NCBI RefSeq assembly: GCF_017776525.1
Contig: NZ_JACVEW010000012.1
Span: 44,645-108,644 of the forward strand
Direction of reading: 5' to 3'
Source of the DNA: Marinobacterium alkalitolerans
GTDB taxonomy: Bacteria; Pseudomonadota; Gammaproteobacteria; Pseudomonadales; Balneatricaceae
DNA: 64,000 nt
Shown here: positions 27,875-36,331 of the stretch, in pieces
How the letters are laid out: each line of letters opens with the position of its first letter
How positions within the stretch are numbered: the stretch's first letter is position 1
Made by a program: the position numbers and the translations under genes
Notes under the pieces: generated by a model
Seen by the model: only the letters and a program-made list of their open reading frames with translations
What the model was told of the DNA's origin: nothing
The model's database searches: none

Positions 27875-28738
27875 ATGACCACGTCCCTGTTTTTAGTACA
27901 GCTGATCAACGGCCTTCAATATGGCCTGCTGCTGTTTTTGATCGCTTCTGGCCTGACGCTGGTGTTTGGCGTCATGGGCATTCTGAACCTGGCACATGGC
28001 TCCATGTACATGGTGGGTGCCTACCTGGTGTGGTACTTCTTTGAACACACCGGCAGCTTCGGGCTCAGCGCACTGATCTCGGCGGTGATCGCCCTGCTGG
28101 TGGGCGTTTTCATGGAACGGACCCTGATCCGCCAGCTCTACCGGCGCAACCACCTGGACCAGGTGCTGCTCACCATCGGCATGATTTTCGTTTTCAACGC
28201 GCTGCAAAGCATCCTCTGGGGGAATGACCCTCTCGGCGTGGCGGTCCCCCCCAGCCTGTCGGGCGCCATTCCCATGACAGATGTTCTGGAGTACCCGATC
28301 TATCGGATTTTTGTGGCCCTGCTCTGTGTCCTCATTGCCGGTGTCATGTACTTCATGATCAACAAGACACGACTGGGGATGCTGATCCGTGCCGGTGAAT
28401 CCAACCGGGAGATGGTGGAGTGCCTCGGTATTGATATCCGCAAGCTGTATACCATCGTGTTTGCCATTGGCGTCATGCTCGCAGCCGTGGCGGGCGTTGC
28501 CGCTGCTCCCATGTCATCCATTGTGCCGGGCATGGGCGAACATATCCTGATCACCTGCTTTGTGGTTGTCGTCATTGGCGGCATGGGTTCGATCAAGGGC
28601 GCTTTCGTTGCGGCACTGCTGGTCGGCCTTGTCGATACCTTTGCGTCCGTCATGGTGCCACAGCTCTCGAGCATGATGATCTACATCCTGATGGCCTTCA
28701 TTCTGCTCATAAAGCCCCAGGGGCTGTTCTCTTCCTGA
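27875..28738 (+). CDS. Liv-type ABC importer permease 1 (LivH-like)
   Basis: About 287 residues from the ATG at 27875 (MTTSLFLVQLINGLQYGLLL); a TTG further upstream at 27854 is unlikely. About eight membrane segments, with the family blocks FGVMGILNLAHGSMYMVGAY and GMGSIKGAFVAALLVG. No strong ribosome site, so translation may be coupled to upstream flow. Second gene of the operon. Confidence 0.87.
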   Translation: MTTSLFLVQLINGLQYGLLLFLIASGLTLVFGVMGILNLAHGSMYMVGAYLVWYFFEHTGSFGLSALISAVIALLVGVFMERTLIRQLYRRNHLDQVLLTIGMIFVFNALQSILWGNDPLGVAVPPSLSGAIPMTDVLEYPIYRIFVALLCVLIAGVMYFMINKTRLGMLIRAGESNREMVECLGIDIRKLYTIVFAIGVMLAAVAGVAAAPMSSIVPGMGEHILITCFVVVVIGGMGSIKGAFVAALLVGLVDTFASVMVPQLSSMMIYILMAFILLIKPQGLFSS

Positions 28739-28751
28739 TCCGGAGCCTGTC

Positions 28752-29714
28752 ATGTTTTTCAATACACGTACTGAACGCATATTCATCTGGGTGTTCTTTC
28801 CACTGGCGCTCCTGCTGCCCCTGTTTCTGGCCGAGAACACCTTTTTCGTCAGCAAGCTGACCAGCGTGATGATCTTTGCGCTGTTTGTCATGTCGCTCGA
28901 TTATCTGGTGGGCCGCTGTGGCCTGATCACCCTGGGCCATGCCATGTTCTATGGCCTCGGCGGCTATCTGTTCTGGATGATCGCCCCGGAGTACGAGGCC
29001 GTTAACTTCTGGGTGTACACCTTTTACATCTGCATGATTGCCGCGGCCGTGGCCCTGGTCATCGGCTTCCTGGTACTGAGGACCAGCGGGATCTACATGA
29101 TCATGATCACGCTGGCCTTTGCCCAGATGGCCTTTTATTTCTTCTCGGACTCGATCGATTTTGGCGGTACCGACGGTCTGTTTATCTATGTAAAACCTGA
29201 AACCAGCATTTTCGGGCTCAGTTTTTTTGATCTGGATAACCCGACACACTTTTATTACCTGTGCCTGCTGTCACTGTTCAATACACTGATTTTCTTCCGC
29301 CTGCTGATTCGCTCCCGTTTCGGCCGTGTCGTGGACGCAATCCACGAGAACCCGGGCCGTACCACCGCACTGGGCTACAACATCTTTCTGTTTCGACTGA
29401 TGAGCTACGTCATTGCCTCTGCACTGGGCGCCTATGCCGGTTACCTGTTCACATTGCAGTACGGCTTTGTAAACCCATCCATGCTGGCCTGGACCACCTC
29501 CGGCTCGGCTCTGGTGATGTCCATTCTTGGGGGGATGGGTTCTATTTATGGCGCCATTCTCGGCACCTTCGTCTATGAAGGGCTGCACTTCTCGCTGGAG
29601 CACCTCACCGAACACTGGATGCTGTTCATGGGCATCCTGATCATCACCATGGTCATGGTGTTCAAGAATGGCATCGCGGGATACCTGGAAAAACTGCTGG
29701 AGAAGCGCGCATGA
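28752..29714 (+). CDS. Liv-type ABC importer permease 2 (LivM-like)
   Basis: 320 residues, polytopic. Blocks SLDYLVGRCGLITLGHAMFYG and GGMGSIYGAILGTFVYEGL are those of LivM. Pairs with the first permease to form the membrane channel. The stop overlaps the start of the next gene (ATGA). Confidence 0.87.
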   Translation: MFFNTRTERIFIWVFFPLALLLPLFLAENTFFVSKLTSVMIFALFVMSLDYLVGRCGLITLGHAMFYGLGGYLFWMIAPEYEAVNFWVYTFYICMIAAAVALVIGFLVLRTSGIYMIMITLAFAQMAFYFFSDSIDFGGTDGLFIYVKPETSIFGLSFFDLDNPTHFYYLCLLSLFNTLIFFRLLIRSRFGRVVDAIHENPGRTTALGYNIFLFRLMSYVIASALGAYAGYLFTLQYGFVNPSMLAWTTSGSALVMSILGGMGSIYGAILGTFVYEGLHFSLEHLTEHWMLFMGILIITMVMVFKNGIAGYLEKLLEKRA

Positions 29715-30490
29715 ATACTCAAGTATCACTGGACGTGCAGGTCATGCTGGAAACCCAGGGGCTCTGCAAGTACTGGGGCGGCCTCAAGGCCCTGGACGAC
29801 ATCAGTCTGCAGTTTCATGACAAGCAATTGCACGGCATCGTCGGCCCCAACGGCGCAGGCAAAAGTACCCTGCTGAATCTGTTGTGTGGTCATTACAAGC
29901 CCACCCATGGACGCATCCTGCACAAGGACGAACCCATTGAGGCCATCAAGCCCTGGGCATTTGCACGGCGAGGCATTGGGCGCAGCTTCCAGAAAACCAA
30001 CATCTACCCCGATGCCACCTGCCTGGAGAACTGCTGTGTGGCTGTTCAGCGCCGCATGGGGGGCAGCTTCAACTTCCTGCGCTCGCGTTACAGCCAGAAA
30101 GTACTGGATGAAATCGCCACCGACGCACTGGAAAAGGTAGGGCTGGGAGGACGCCGCAACGAAGTCGCAGCCCATATCAGTTACGGCGAGCAGCGCCAGC
30201 TTGAAATCGCCATGGTACTGGCCACTGCCCCCGAGGTCCTGCTGCTGGACGAACCCATGGCCGGCATGGGGCATGAAGAATCTCAGTTGATTATCGAGCT
30301 GCTGAAAAAACTGCGCCGGGAGTACTGCATCGTTCTGGTCGAGCATGACATGGATGCAGTGTTCGAGCTGTCCGATCAATTGACCGTTATGGTCGATGGA
30401 CAACACCTGACAACGGGAACCGTGGATCAGGTACGCGATGACCCGCGAGTAAAAGAAGCCTACCTGGGCCAAGGTGACGAGGTATTCTGA
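29711..30490 (+). CDS. Liv-type ABC importer ATPase 1 (LivG-like)
   Basis: 259 residues. Walker A GPNGAGKST, LivG-type block GIGRSFQKTNIYPDATCLEN, signature ISYGEQRQLEIAMVLA, Walker B VLLLDEPMAGMG. The C-terminal VKEAYLGQ element is typical of this class. Confidence 0.9.
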   Translation: MNTQVSLDVQVMLETQGLCKYWGGLKALDDISLQFHDKQLHGIVGPNGAGKSTLLNLLCGHYKPTHGRILHKDEPIEAIKPWAFARRGIGRSFQKTNIYPDATCLENCCVAVQRRMGGSFNFLRSRYSQKVLDEIATDALEKVGLGGRRNEVAAHISYGEQRQLEIAMVLATAPEVLLLDEPMAGMGHEESQLIIELLKKLRREYCIVLVEHDMDAVFELSDQLTVMVDGQHLTTGTVDQVRDDPRVKEAYLGQGDEVF

Positions 30491-30491
30491 A

Positions 30492-31202
30492 ATGACAAAG
30501 CTGCTGGAAGTGAAAGGGCTTCACACCTTTTATGGTGAAAGCCATATACTGCACGGGGTCAGCTTTGACCTCGAACCGGGCCAGGCGGTCAGCCTGATGG
30601 GCCGCAACGGCATGGGTAAAACCACAACGCTGAAGTCACTGCTTGGCCTGGTACCACCCCGCAGTGGTCAGGTTTATTTTCAGGGCGAGGAGATCAGTGA
30701 CCTGCCCACCTGGCAAAGGATGCGCAGGGATATTGCCTACGTGCCCGAGGGGCGTGGCATGTTCCACAACCTCAGTGTACGCGAGCACCTGGAAATGGCG
30801 GCACGCCCGAACCGCCATGGCGAGCAGAACTGGACCTGCGAGCGCGTGCTGGACACTTTCCCCCGACTGCAGGAACGGCTTGGCAACCTGGGCACTCAGT
30901 TGTCAGGCGGTGAACAGCAGATGCTGGCGATCGGCCGTGCCCTGGTCACCAACCCTTCCCTGCTGATTCTGGATGAAGCAACGGAGGGACTGGCGCCGCT
31001 GATCCGCAAGGAGATCTGGGATGTCATTCGCACGATCAAGGAAAGCGGCATTTCCACACTGATTGTGGACAAGAACATTCAGGTACTGAAAGAGCTATGC
31101 GATACGCATATCGTACTGGTGAAAGGTCAGGTTGTGTTCAGGGCCAACTCCAGTGAACTCATGCACAATCTGGAAGAGGTGGAATCCTACCTGGGCATCT
31201 AG
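30492..31202 (+). CDS. Liv-type ABC importer ATPase 2 (LivF-like)
   Basis: 236 residues from the ATG at 30492, one base after the previous stop; an in-frame start at 30474 would overlap. Walker A GRNGMGKTT, signature LSGGEQQMLAIGRAL, Walker B LLILDEATEGLAP. Last gene of the importer; a hairpin follows. Confidence 0.9.
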   Translation: MTKLLEVKGLHTFYGESHILHGVSFDLEPGQAVSLMGRNGMGKTTTLKSLLGLVPPRSGQVYFQGEEISDLPTWQRMRRDIAYVPEGRGMFHNLSVREHLEMAARPNRHGEQNWTCERVLDTFPRLQERLGNLGTQLSGGEQQMLAIGRALVTNPSLLILDEATEGLAPLIRKEIWDVIRTIKESGISTLIVDKNIQVLKELCDTHIVLVKGQVVFRANSSELMHNLEEVESYLGI

Positions 31203-31208
31203 GCATTT

Positions 31209-31236
31209 CCCCCGACCTGCCCATGCAGGTTGGGGG
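31209..31236 (+). terminator. Probable terminator of the importer operon
   Basis: CCCCCGACCTGC-CCAT-GCAGGTTGGGGG, a 12-bp stem with one G-T pair, 6 bp after the livF-like stop. The T-run is poor. Confidence 0.6.
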
Positions 31237-31288
31237 TTCCAAACACTGTTGGTAGAATCCCTTAAACCCACTGGTATGGATTCGTTTG

Positions 31289-32101
31289 ATGTCTGAAGAA
31301 CTTGCCTCCCCTTCCGATGCCCCGCGTCAGGGCATCAGCTCGCTCGAGATCGGTTTACGCATTCTGAATACATTGACTGAATCCCCGAAGCCTCTCACGC
31401 TGAAGCAACTGTCAGGCAAACTCGGCCTTTCACCCAGCCGGCTGCACAAGTATATGGTCAGCCTGCAGCGCATGGGATACGCCACCCAGGATCAAACGCA
31501 GGGCTACGTGCTGGGCAAATCCAGCCTGACCCTCGGGGTTGCTGCCCTGAGCCGTATTGATCCCATCCAACAGGCCTTTCAGGCTGTTGAAGCCCTCAAT
31601 CGGGAGCTCGACAAAACGCTGTCCGTCACCGTATGGAATGGGCATGCACCGCTCGTCATCAAATGGCTGGATGCCAGTCAGCCTGTTGCCGTGAACGTGC
31701 GCCTGGGCATGGAACTGTCGCCCTTCTTCTCGGTTTCAGGCCGTATCTTCCTGGCCCATCTGCCCGACACCCGGCGCGATGAAATACTCGATGCCTTTTA
31801 TCAGGCCCCCCCGGCATTGCCTCGTCATAAAGGGCAACCCCTGAAGCGGGACGCATTTGAGCGCCACCTTGAACAGGTCAGGGCTGAGAATCTGTGCTGT
31901 TTTTACGGGGACTTTCTGCCGGATATCAACGTTGTTGCCAGTGCCATCCATGATATCAATGGCAACATTTCATCCGTGGTCAGCCTGATGGGGCTGAATG
32001 GCGATACCGATGTGCGCCCCGGCAGCCTCTACAGCGAAAAGGTTTCAGGCTGTGCACGCAGTGTCACTGAAGCGATTTGTGGCGCCCGCGCTCAAGGGTA
32101 A
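31289..32101 (+). CDS. IclR-family transcriptional regulator
   Basis: 270 residues from the ATG at 31289. N-terminal winged helix (SLEIGLRILNTLTESPKPLTLKQ.. with LGLSPSRLHKYMVSLQ), then the IclR effector-binding domain (about 90-260). Such proteins often control aromatic acid catabolism. It follows the importer genes and converges with benR, so either is a possible target. Its ligand is unknown. Confidence 0.85.
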   Translation: MSEELASPSDAPRQGISSLEIGLRILNTLTESPKPLTLKQLSGKLGLSPSRLHKYMVSLQRMGYATQDQTQGYVLGKSSLTLGVAALSRIDPIQQAFQAVEALNRELDKTLSVTVWNGHAPLVIKWLDASQPVAVNVRLGMELSPFFSVSGRIFLAHLPDTRRDEILDAFYQAPPALPRHKGQPLKRDAFERHLEQVRAENLCCFYGDFLPDINVVASAIHDINGNISSVVSLMGLNGDTDVRPGSLYSEKVSGCARSVTEAICGARAQG

Positions 32102-32121
32102 AAAGGCCTTCCCTGGCCTTT
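32102..32121. terminator. Shared terminator between IclR gene and benR
   Basis: AAAGGCC-TTCCCT-GGCCTTT, a symmetrical hairpin with A and T tracts, sitting exactly between two convergent stops. Confidence 0.75.
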
Positions 32122-33086
32122 CAACGTGCCCGTTTCAGTGTCTCGGAAGGCAGCTCACCGAACATCTTTCGGTAATCGGATGAAAAACGCCCCAGGTGGG
32201 TAAAACCGTAATCCAGCGCCACACCCGTCACGTTGCAGTGCCCATTATTGTGTCTGAGCTCTTCACGCAAACTTTTCAGCTTGGCCTGCTTGATATACAG
32301 CTTGGGCGTCACGTTGAAATACTTGGCAAACAGGTTGTACACCGTCCGCACGCTGACGTTCCCCATCTGCGCCAGATCTTCGACACCGATGTCATCTCGA
32401 ATATGCGCATCAATATGGGCCAATAGCCGTGAAAATCCGCGATCATGCAGATGTGCCTCTTCGCTGGCACCGGCGTTGCTGTCAAACTGCTGCAGCAGCT
32501 TGCGGATCAGAATGTCGCGGTAAGGGAGCTGCAGATGACTCAGATCCAGCTCGGTTTCATTGGCTTCCAGCAGCAACGCATCCAGCAGGCGCATGAAGCC
32601 CAGCGACTGTTCCAGCTGGATGATCTTGCGCTCGAAACGCAGCCCGGCTGCGGGAACACGACCGGACTGCTCACGGCACACCTCTTTCACCAGCGCTTCG
32701 GGCACCTTGACGATGATCTTTTCGCAATCATCAGAGTATGCGAGGTCGATTTGCTCACCGGGGTTCATCATCAGTGCCTGCCCGCGTGTCAGCTTCAACC
32801 GCTCGTCCCTGAAAAACCAGCGGCATTCACCTCGGGTGACAACCTGAAAATGATAGATATTTTGCAGATCCGGACAACGGACGTGTACATCATCCCCGTA
32901 ACTGAGGGAGGACAGTCCGATGCCGGCAAAATCGCGATAGCGCAGCCGTGACTCAGGGCGGCGACTGCAGTGAAGGTCGTTGAACTCCAGCTTGTGGTGC
33001 CCAACGTGTTTATCGACATATTCAGAGACTTCGAGCGGGTGCGCACCGTCGAAGATCACAGCATTGCTGAGAGCATTGGAGAACAT
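32121..33086 (-). CDS. benR: AraC-family activator of the BenR/XylS type
   Basis: 321 residues from the ATG at 33086; an in-frame GTG at 33095 is possible. The N-terminal part (VSEYVDKHVGHHKLEF, YHFQVVTRGECRWFF, MNPGEQIDLAYSDDCEKIIVKVP) follows the XylS/BenR pattern and binds benzoate in relatives. Two AraC helix-turn-helix motifs lie at the C-terminus (VEDLAQMGNVSVRTVYNLF and VALDYGFTHLGRFSSDYRKMFGELPS). It is the obvious reader of the TGCA-N6-GGNTA sites found before benA, catechol dioxygenase copy 2, the ABC importer and the porin. Confidence 0.9.
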   Translation of the reverse strand: MFSNALSNAVIFDGAHPLEVSEYVDKHVGHHKLEFNDLHCSRRPESRLRYRDFAGIGLSSLSYGDDVHVRCPDLQNIYHFQVVTRGECRWFFRDERLKLTRGQALMMNPGEQIDLAYSDDCEKIIVKVPEALVKEVCREQSGRVPAAGLRFERKIIQLEQSLGFMRLLDALLLEANETELDLSHLQLPYRDILIRKLLQQFDSNAGASEEAHLHDRGFSRLLAHIDAHIRDDIGVEDLAQMGNVSVRTVYNLFAKYFNVTPKLYIKQAKLKSLREELRHNNGHCNVTGVALDYGFTHLGRFSSDYRKMFGELPSETLKRAR

Positions 33087-33125
33087 CTGACACACCGTTT
33101 TTTTGTAATTATTGTTAATGGCTTG

Positions 33126-33153
33126 ATTATAAGTAAACGAAAGTCAGATGCAA
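33126..33153 (-). promoter_or_regulatory. sigma70 promoter of benR
   Basis: TTGCAT (-35) and a perfect TATAAT (-10), 16 bp apart on the minus strand, about 40 bp upstream of the start codon. Confidence 0.65.
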
Positions 33154-33222
33154 TGCCTGTTTTTTGAACAGTTGGAACCTGAGGCCAAATGGCTCAAGCC
33201 ATCCAACGGCACGGCCAGGACG

Positions 33223-33537
33223 CTAGCGCTTGATATTATCAAGCAGGTACCGCGTGATGCGCTTGGCCTGCTCTTCACTGAGAGAGTCAAACACCGGCAT
33301 CTCCTTGCCTTCATGACCCCTGGTGATCAGCTGCACGATACTTTGCTCGCTCAGGGACGTTGTCCTGTTGGGCGGGACGCCATCAAGAAAGGAGCCCGAC
33401 CCATCCGCTCGGTGACAGCTCGCACAGTAGAGCCCGTACAGCGCTTCACCACTGGCATCCTCCGGCACGGAGTCATTCCCACAAGCCGTCAGAACAACAG
33501 CCGCTCCCGTCAAAACCAGATAACGAAGTCTTTTCAT
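33223..33537 (-). CDS. Small c-type cytochrome lipoprotein
   Basis: 104 residues from the ATG at 33537, which gives a proper lipoprotein signal (KRLRYLVLTGAAVVLTAC). One heme-binding CASCH motif and a distal Met (EMPVFDSLS) as sixth ligand, the class I cytochrome c pattern. Probably anchored in the envelope and moving electrons. No obvious partner enzyme next to it; the link to aromatic metabolism is only positional. Confidence 0.8.
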   Translation of the reverse strand: MKRLRYLVLTGAAVVLTACGNDSVPEDASGEALYGLYCASCHRADGSGSFLDGVPPNRTTSLSEQSIVQLITRGHEGKEMPVFDSLSEEQAKRITRYLLDNIKR

Positions 33538-33608
33538 CGGTCTATCCGCTTCAGGTGACAAGATCAGGGGGCCAGCGTCTTTCAATTACAGGATAGTCCT
33601 GAAAGCGA

Positions 33609-34487
33609 TTAATGACCGTCGACCTTGGTCATGACGAACTCAATCAGAGCACGGGTCTTCACCGGCAGGCTTTCCCGGTGTGGATAGAGCATATGCATGG
33701 TACGCCCTTCCATCGGCCAGTCCGGCAACAGCTGCACCAGCTCGCCGGATTCAAGCTCACTGGCGACCACATACCTTGGCAGGCAACAGGCCCCCAGCCC
33801 ACGTTTGACCGCATCCACCGCAAAGCGAATTTCATCCGTGCGCAGATGTGCATGGGGAGTAAAGGTTACGGCCTGCCCCTCAGGGCTTTGAAAACGCCAG
33901 AAGGCGGAGCGCTTGAGCACGACCAGTGGCAAGGCGGCCAGCTCTTCCGGCTGGGTTGGCGCCGGGAATTGGGTCAGCAGCTCAGGCGTTGCGACAACGA
34001 CCATCTCGGTTTGCATCAGCGGTCGGGATATCCAGTCATTCAAGGTGACTTTGCCCAGCCGAAAGGCGATATCGATACTGTTCTTGACCAGGTCCACATT
34101 TTCGTTGCTCAGAAACATCTCCACGCTGACGCGCGGATTAATTTCCATGAACTCGAACACCCAGTCCTTCACATAATGATGCCCCAGCGTCAGCGGTGCC
34201 GTGATCTTGATATCGCCTGACAGGGACGAGAGTTCGGAATTCACATCCTCCGAGCGCATTTCCAGTTCAGTCATGACCGGCGAGAGGCTGCTGAAAAAAC
34301 GCTGCCCCGACTCGGTCAAGCCAAACTTCTTGGAACTGCGGTGCACCAGCTTGTAGCCAAGCTGTTGCTCGAACGCCTGCAGACGGCGTGACAGGGTGGA
34401 GGTCGGAATGTCCAGATAGCGGGCTGCAGCCACCAGGCTGCCCTTCTCGACCACCTTGATGAAGTAGTAGAGGTCTTGGTAGTTCAT
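33609..34487 (-). CDS. LysR-family regulator
   Basis: 292 residues. N-terminal winged helix (GSLVAAARYLDIPTSTLSRRLQAFEQQLGYKLVHR) and a periplasmic-binding-like effector domain. It resembles the subgroup that controls a divergently transcribed oxidoreductase. Divergent from the gene at 34648; inverted half-sites in the gap fit its operator. The inducer is unknown. Confidence 0.87.
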   Translation of the reverse strand: MNYQDLYYFIKVVEKGSLVAAARYLDIPTSTLSRRLQAFEQQLGYKLVHRSSKKFGLTESGQRFFSSLSPVMTELEMRSEDVNSELSSLSGDIKITAPLTLGHHYVKDWVFEFMEINPRVSVEMFLSNENVDLVKNSIDIAFRLGKVTLNDWISRPLMQTEMVVVATPELLTQFPAPTQPEELAALPLVVLKRSAFWRFQSPEGQAVTFTPHAHLRTDEIRFAVDAVKRGLGACCLPRYVVASELESGELVQLLPDWPMEGRTMHMLYPHRESLPVKTRALIEFVMTKVDGH

Positions 34488-34508
34488 GTTCTTATTCTCA
34501 TATATGAA

Positions 34509-34572
34509 ATTACAGCTTCCCGTGTTTCACGTAGATAAAAATCGGCATAAGCCTATATTGGGTAGCTGTAAT
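34509..34572. promoter_or_regulatory. Inverted half-sites in the LysR divergent gap
   Basis: ATTACAGCT (34509-34517) and AGCTGTAAT (34564-34572) are perfect complements, centres 55 bp apart, between the LysR gene and its neighbour. A looping LysR tetramer could bind both. Confidence 0.45.
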
Positions 34573-34647
34573 CTCGATTTTACCGGCACTGCAGACGATC
34601 CTATACAGAACCCGGGTAAATTTCACGCACCTTTTTCAAGGGCCATC

Positions 34648-35238
34648 ATGATGCCAGAAACAGAATCTACTCATCCTCTGGAGACGGCGGTGACAGTTGT
34701 CATCTCTCGCCGGGTCATCAAGGGCCGGGGAGCCGCCTTCGAGGCCCTGAGCAACAGAATGACTCAGTGTGCCTCACGCTATCCGGGCTACCTGGGGGCC
34801 GACATGTTCCGTCCGGCCAGTCCGAATGACCCCGAGTACAGGATTATCTTCAAGTTTGCAGATGAAACGTCACTGGCCGCCTGGCAGGCATCCTCCGAGC
34901 GTGCCGAATTGCTTGAGCAGATAGAGCCGCTTCTGATCGCACCGAGCAAGGTGGAAACACAATCGGGCATCATTAACTGGTTTACATTGCCCGGCCATAA
35001 CCCGGTCAAGCCACCCTCCAAATTCCGCATGACGGTGGTCAGCTGGCTGGCGCTTTATCCCACGGTCACGCTGATTTTCTTTCTGTTTGGCGATCTTTTG
35101 TCGCAGGTGCCGCTGTTACTGCGCACGCTGCTTGTGACGGCCGTGGTCATGGTTGCCATGTCCTACTGGCTGATGCCCCGATTTACTCGCTGGTTTGCGT
35201 TCTGGCTGTTCCCCAGGCACGAACGGAATGAACGCTGA
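34648..35238 (+). CDS. ABM-domain membrane protein (antibiotic biosynthesis monooxygenase-like)
   Basis: 196 residues from the ATG at 34648, five bases after AAGGG. N-terminal ABM-type ferredoxin-like fold (VTVVISRRVIKGRGAAFEAL, YPGYLGADMFRP, FKFADETSLAAWQAS), then a C-terminal half with two membrane helices and a basic tail. This two-part design is known from a family of uncharacterised proteins sometimes annotated as monooxygenases. It is followed by a luciferase-like gene and is probably under the divergent LysR protein. Function unknown. Confidence 0.75.
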   Translation: MMPETESTHPLETAVTVVISRRVIKGRGAAFEALSNRMTQCASRYPGYLGADMFRPASPNDPEYRIIFKFADETSLAAWQASSERAELLEQIEPLLIAPSKVETQSGIINWFTLPGHNPVKPPSKFRMTVVSWLALYPTVTLIFFLFGDLLSQVPLLLRTLLVTAVVMVAMSYWLMPRFTRWFAFWLFPRHERNER

Positions 35239-35264
35239 CCCCGTACCGAATACCAGGAACTCTC

Positions 35265-36275
35265 ATGAACTTGAAACTGACTGCCGTCGACCAGTCGCCC
35301 GTACAGGGCCTCCCCAGTGACGTCTCACCTGTCGCCATTACGGTTGATCTTGCACGCGCCTGTGATCGACTTGGCTACCACCGCTACTGGCTGGCCGAGC
35401 ACCACAACAGCATCAACTTTGCTGGGCCCTGCCCGGAAATTCTGATTGGACATATTGCAAGCCAGACCGAGCGCATCCGTGTTGGCAGTGGCGGTGTCAT
35501 GCTGACCCATTACAGCCCATACAAGGTGGCTGAACAGTTCAGCATGCTGGAAACCCTGTACCCCGGCCGCATCGATTTGGGCATCGGCAGAGCGCCCGGC
35601 GGTGATGCACTGGCCTCGCACGCACTGGCGTACCCCGCCCAGCCGGGTCTTGAGGACTACGCCGAGCAGGCCTGGTTGCTGCAAAACTTCCTCCAGCGCT
35701 CCCTGCCCGAGGATCATCCCTACGCCGGGTTGGGTATCATGCCGGGTACACCTGCCATTCCACAAACCTGGATGCTCGGCTCCAGCGGTGGCAGTGCGGG
35801 CCTTGCGGGCGAGATCGGCATGAAGATGTGTCTGGCGCTGTTTATCAGCCCCGATCCGGCTCCGCCCAGTGTGATCACTGAATACAAACAGGCCTGGACT
35901 GAGGCGGGCCATGCTGGCAGCCCTGAAGCCAGTATCGCAGTCGCGGCCCTGTGCGCCGACAGCCGTGAAGAAGCTGAGTATCTGGCTGCGCCGGCGGTGT
36001 ACTGGAAGGTCAAAGCCTTCCGTCAGGGGATTCGTGAAGTGGTGAAGCATCCTGATGAAGCCTTGCAGCTGAAGCGAGCGTTAAGCCCTTCTGATCAGGC
36101 GTTCTTTGATGCTGTTTTGAACTCGATGATCCTGGGGGATGCCAAGAGCTGTGCCGAGCAGATCTGGCAGGTAGCCGACCGTTACCAGTGCGACGAGGTG
36201 GGTATCGTCACGGTCACACATGATTACCAGCATCGCCTGCGCAGTTACGAGCGACTGGCCGCAACGTTGCTCTGA
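35265..36275 (+). CDS. Luciferase-like flavin-dependent oxidoreductase (MsnO8 type)
   Basis: 336 residues. TIM-barrel LLM family, recognised by GYHRYWLAEHHN near the N-terminus, RIRVGSGGVML and YPGRIDLGIGRAPG. These enzymes use reduced FMN or F420; in this lineage FMN is likely. The partner reductase is not adjacent, although a flavin reductase (iacG) lies 1.4 kb away on the other strand. It probably shares a transcript with the ABM protein. Substrate unknown. Confidence 0.85.
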   Translation: MNLKLTAVDQSPVQGLPSDVSPVAITVDLARACDRLGYHRYWLAEHHNSINFAGPCPEILIGHIASQTERIRVGSGGVMLTHYSPYKVAEQFSMLETLYPGRIDLGIGRAPGGDALASHALAYPAQPGLEDYAEQAWLLQNFLQRSLPEDHPYAGLGIMPGTPAIPQTWMLGSSGGSAGLAGEIGMKMCLALFISPDPAPPSVITEYKQAWTEAGHAGSPEASIAVAALCADSREEAEYLAAPAVYWKVKAFRQGIREVVKHPDEALQLKRALSPSDQAFFDAVLNSMILGDAKSCAEQIWQVADRYQCDEVGIVTVTHDYQHRLRSYERLAATLL

Positions 36276-36291
36276 CCGCACCCGTTCTTTC

Positions 36292-36324
36292 AAGGCACAG
36301 AGGGATAACCTGCCTCTGTGCCTT
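36292..36324. terminator. Terminator between LLM gene and iacH
   Basis: AAGGCACAGAGG / CCTCTGTGCCTT, a perfect 12-bp stem with a 9-base loop, sitting between convergent stops. Confidence 0.8.
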
Positions 36325-36331
36325 AGTCCTG

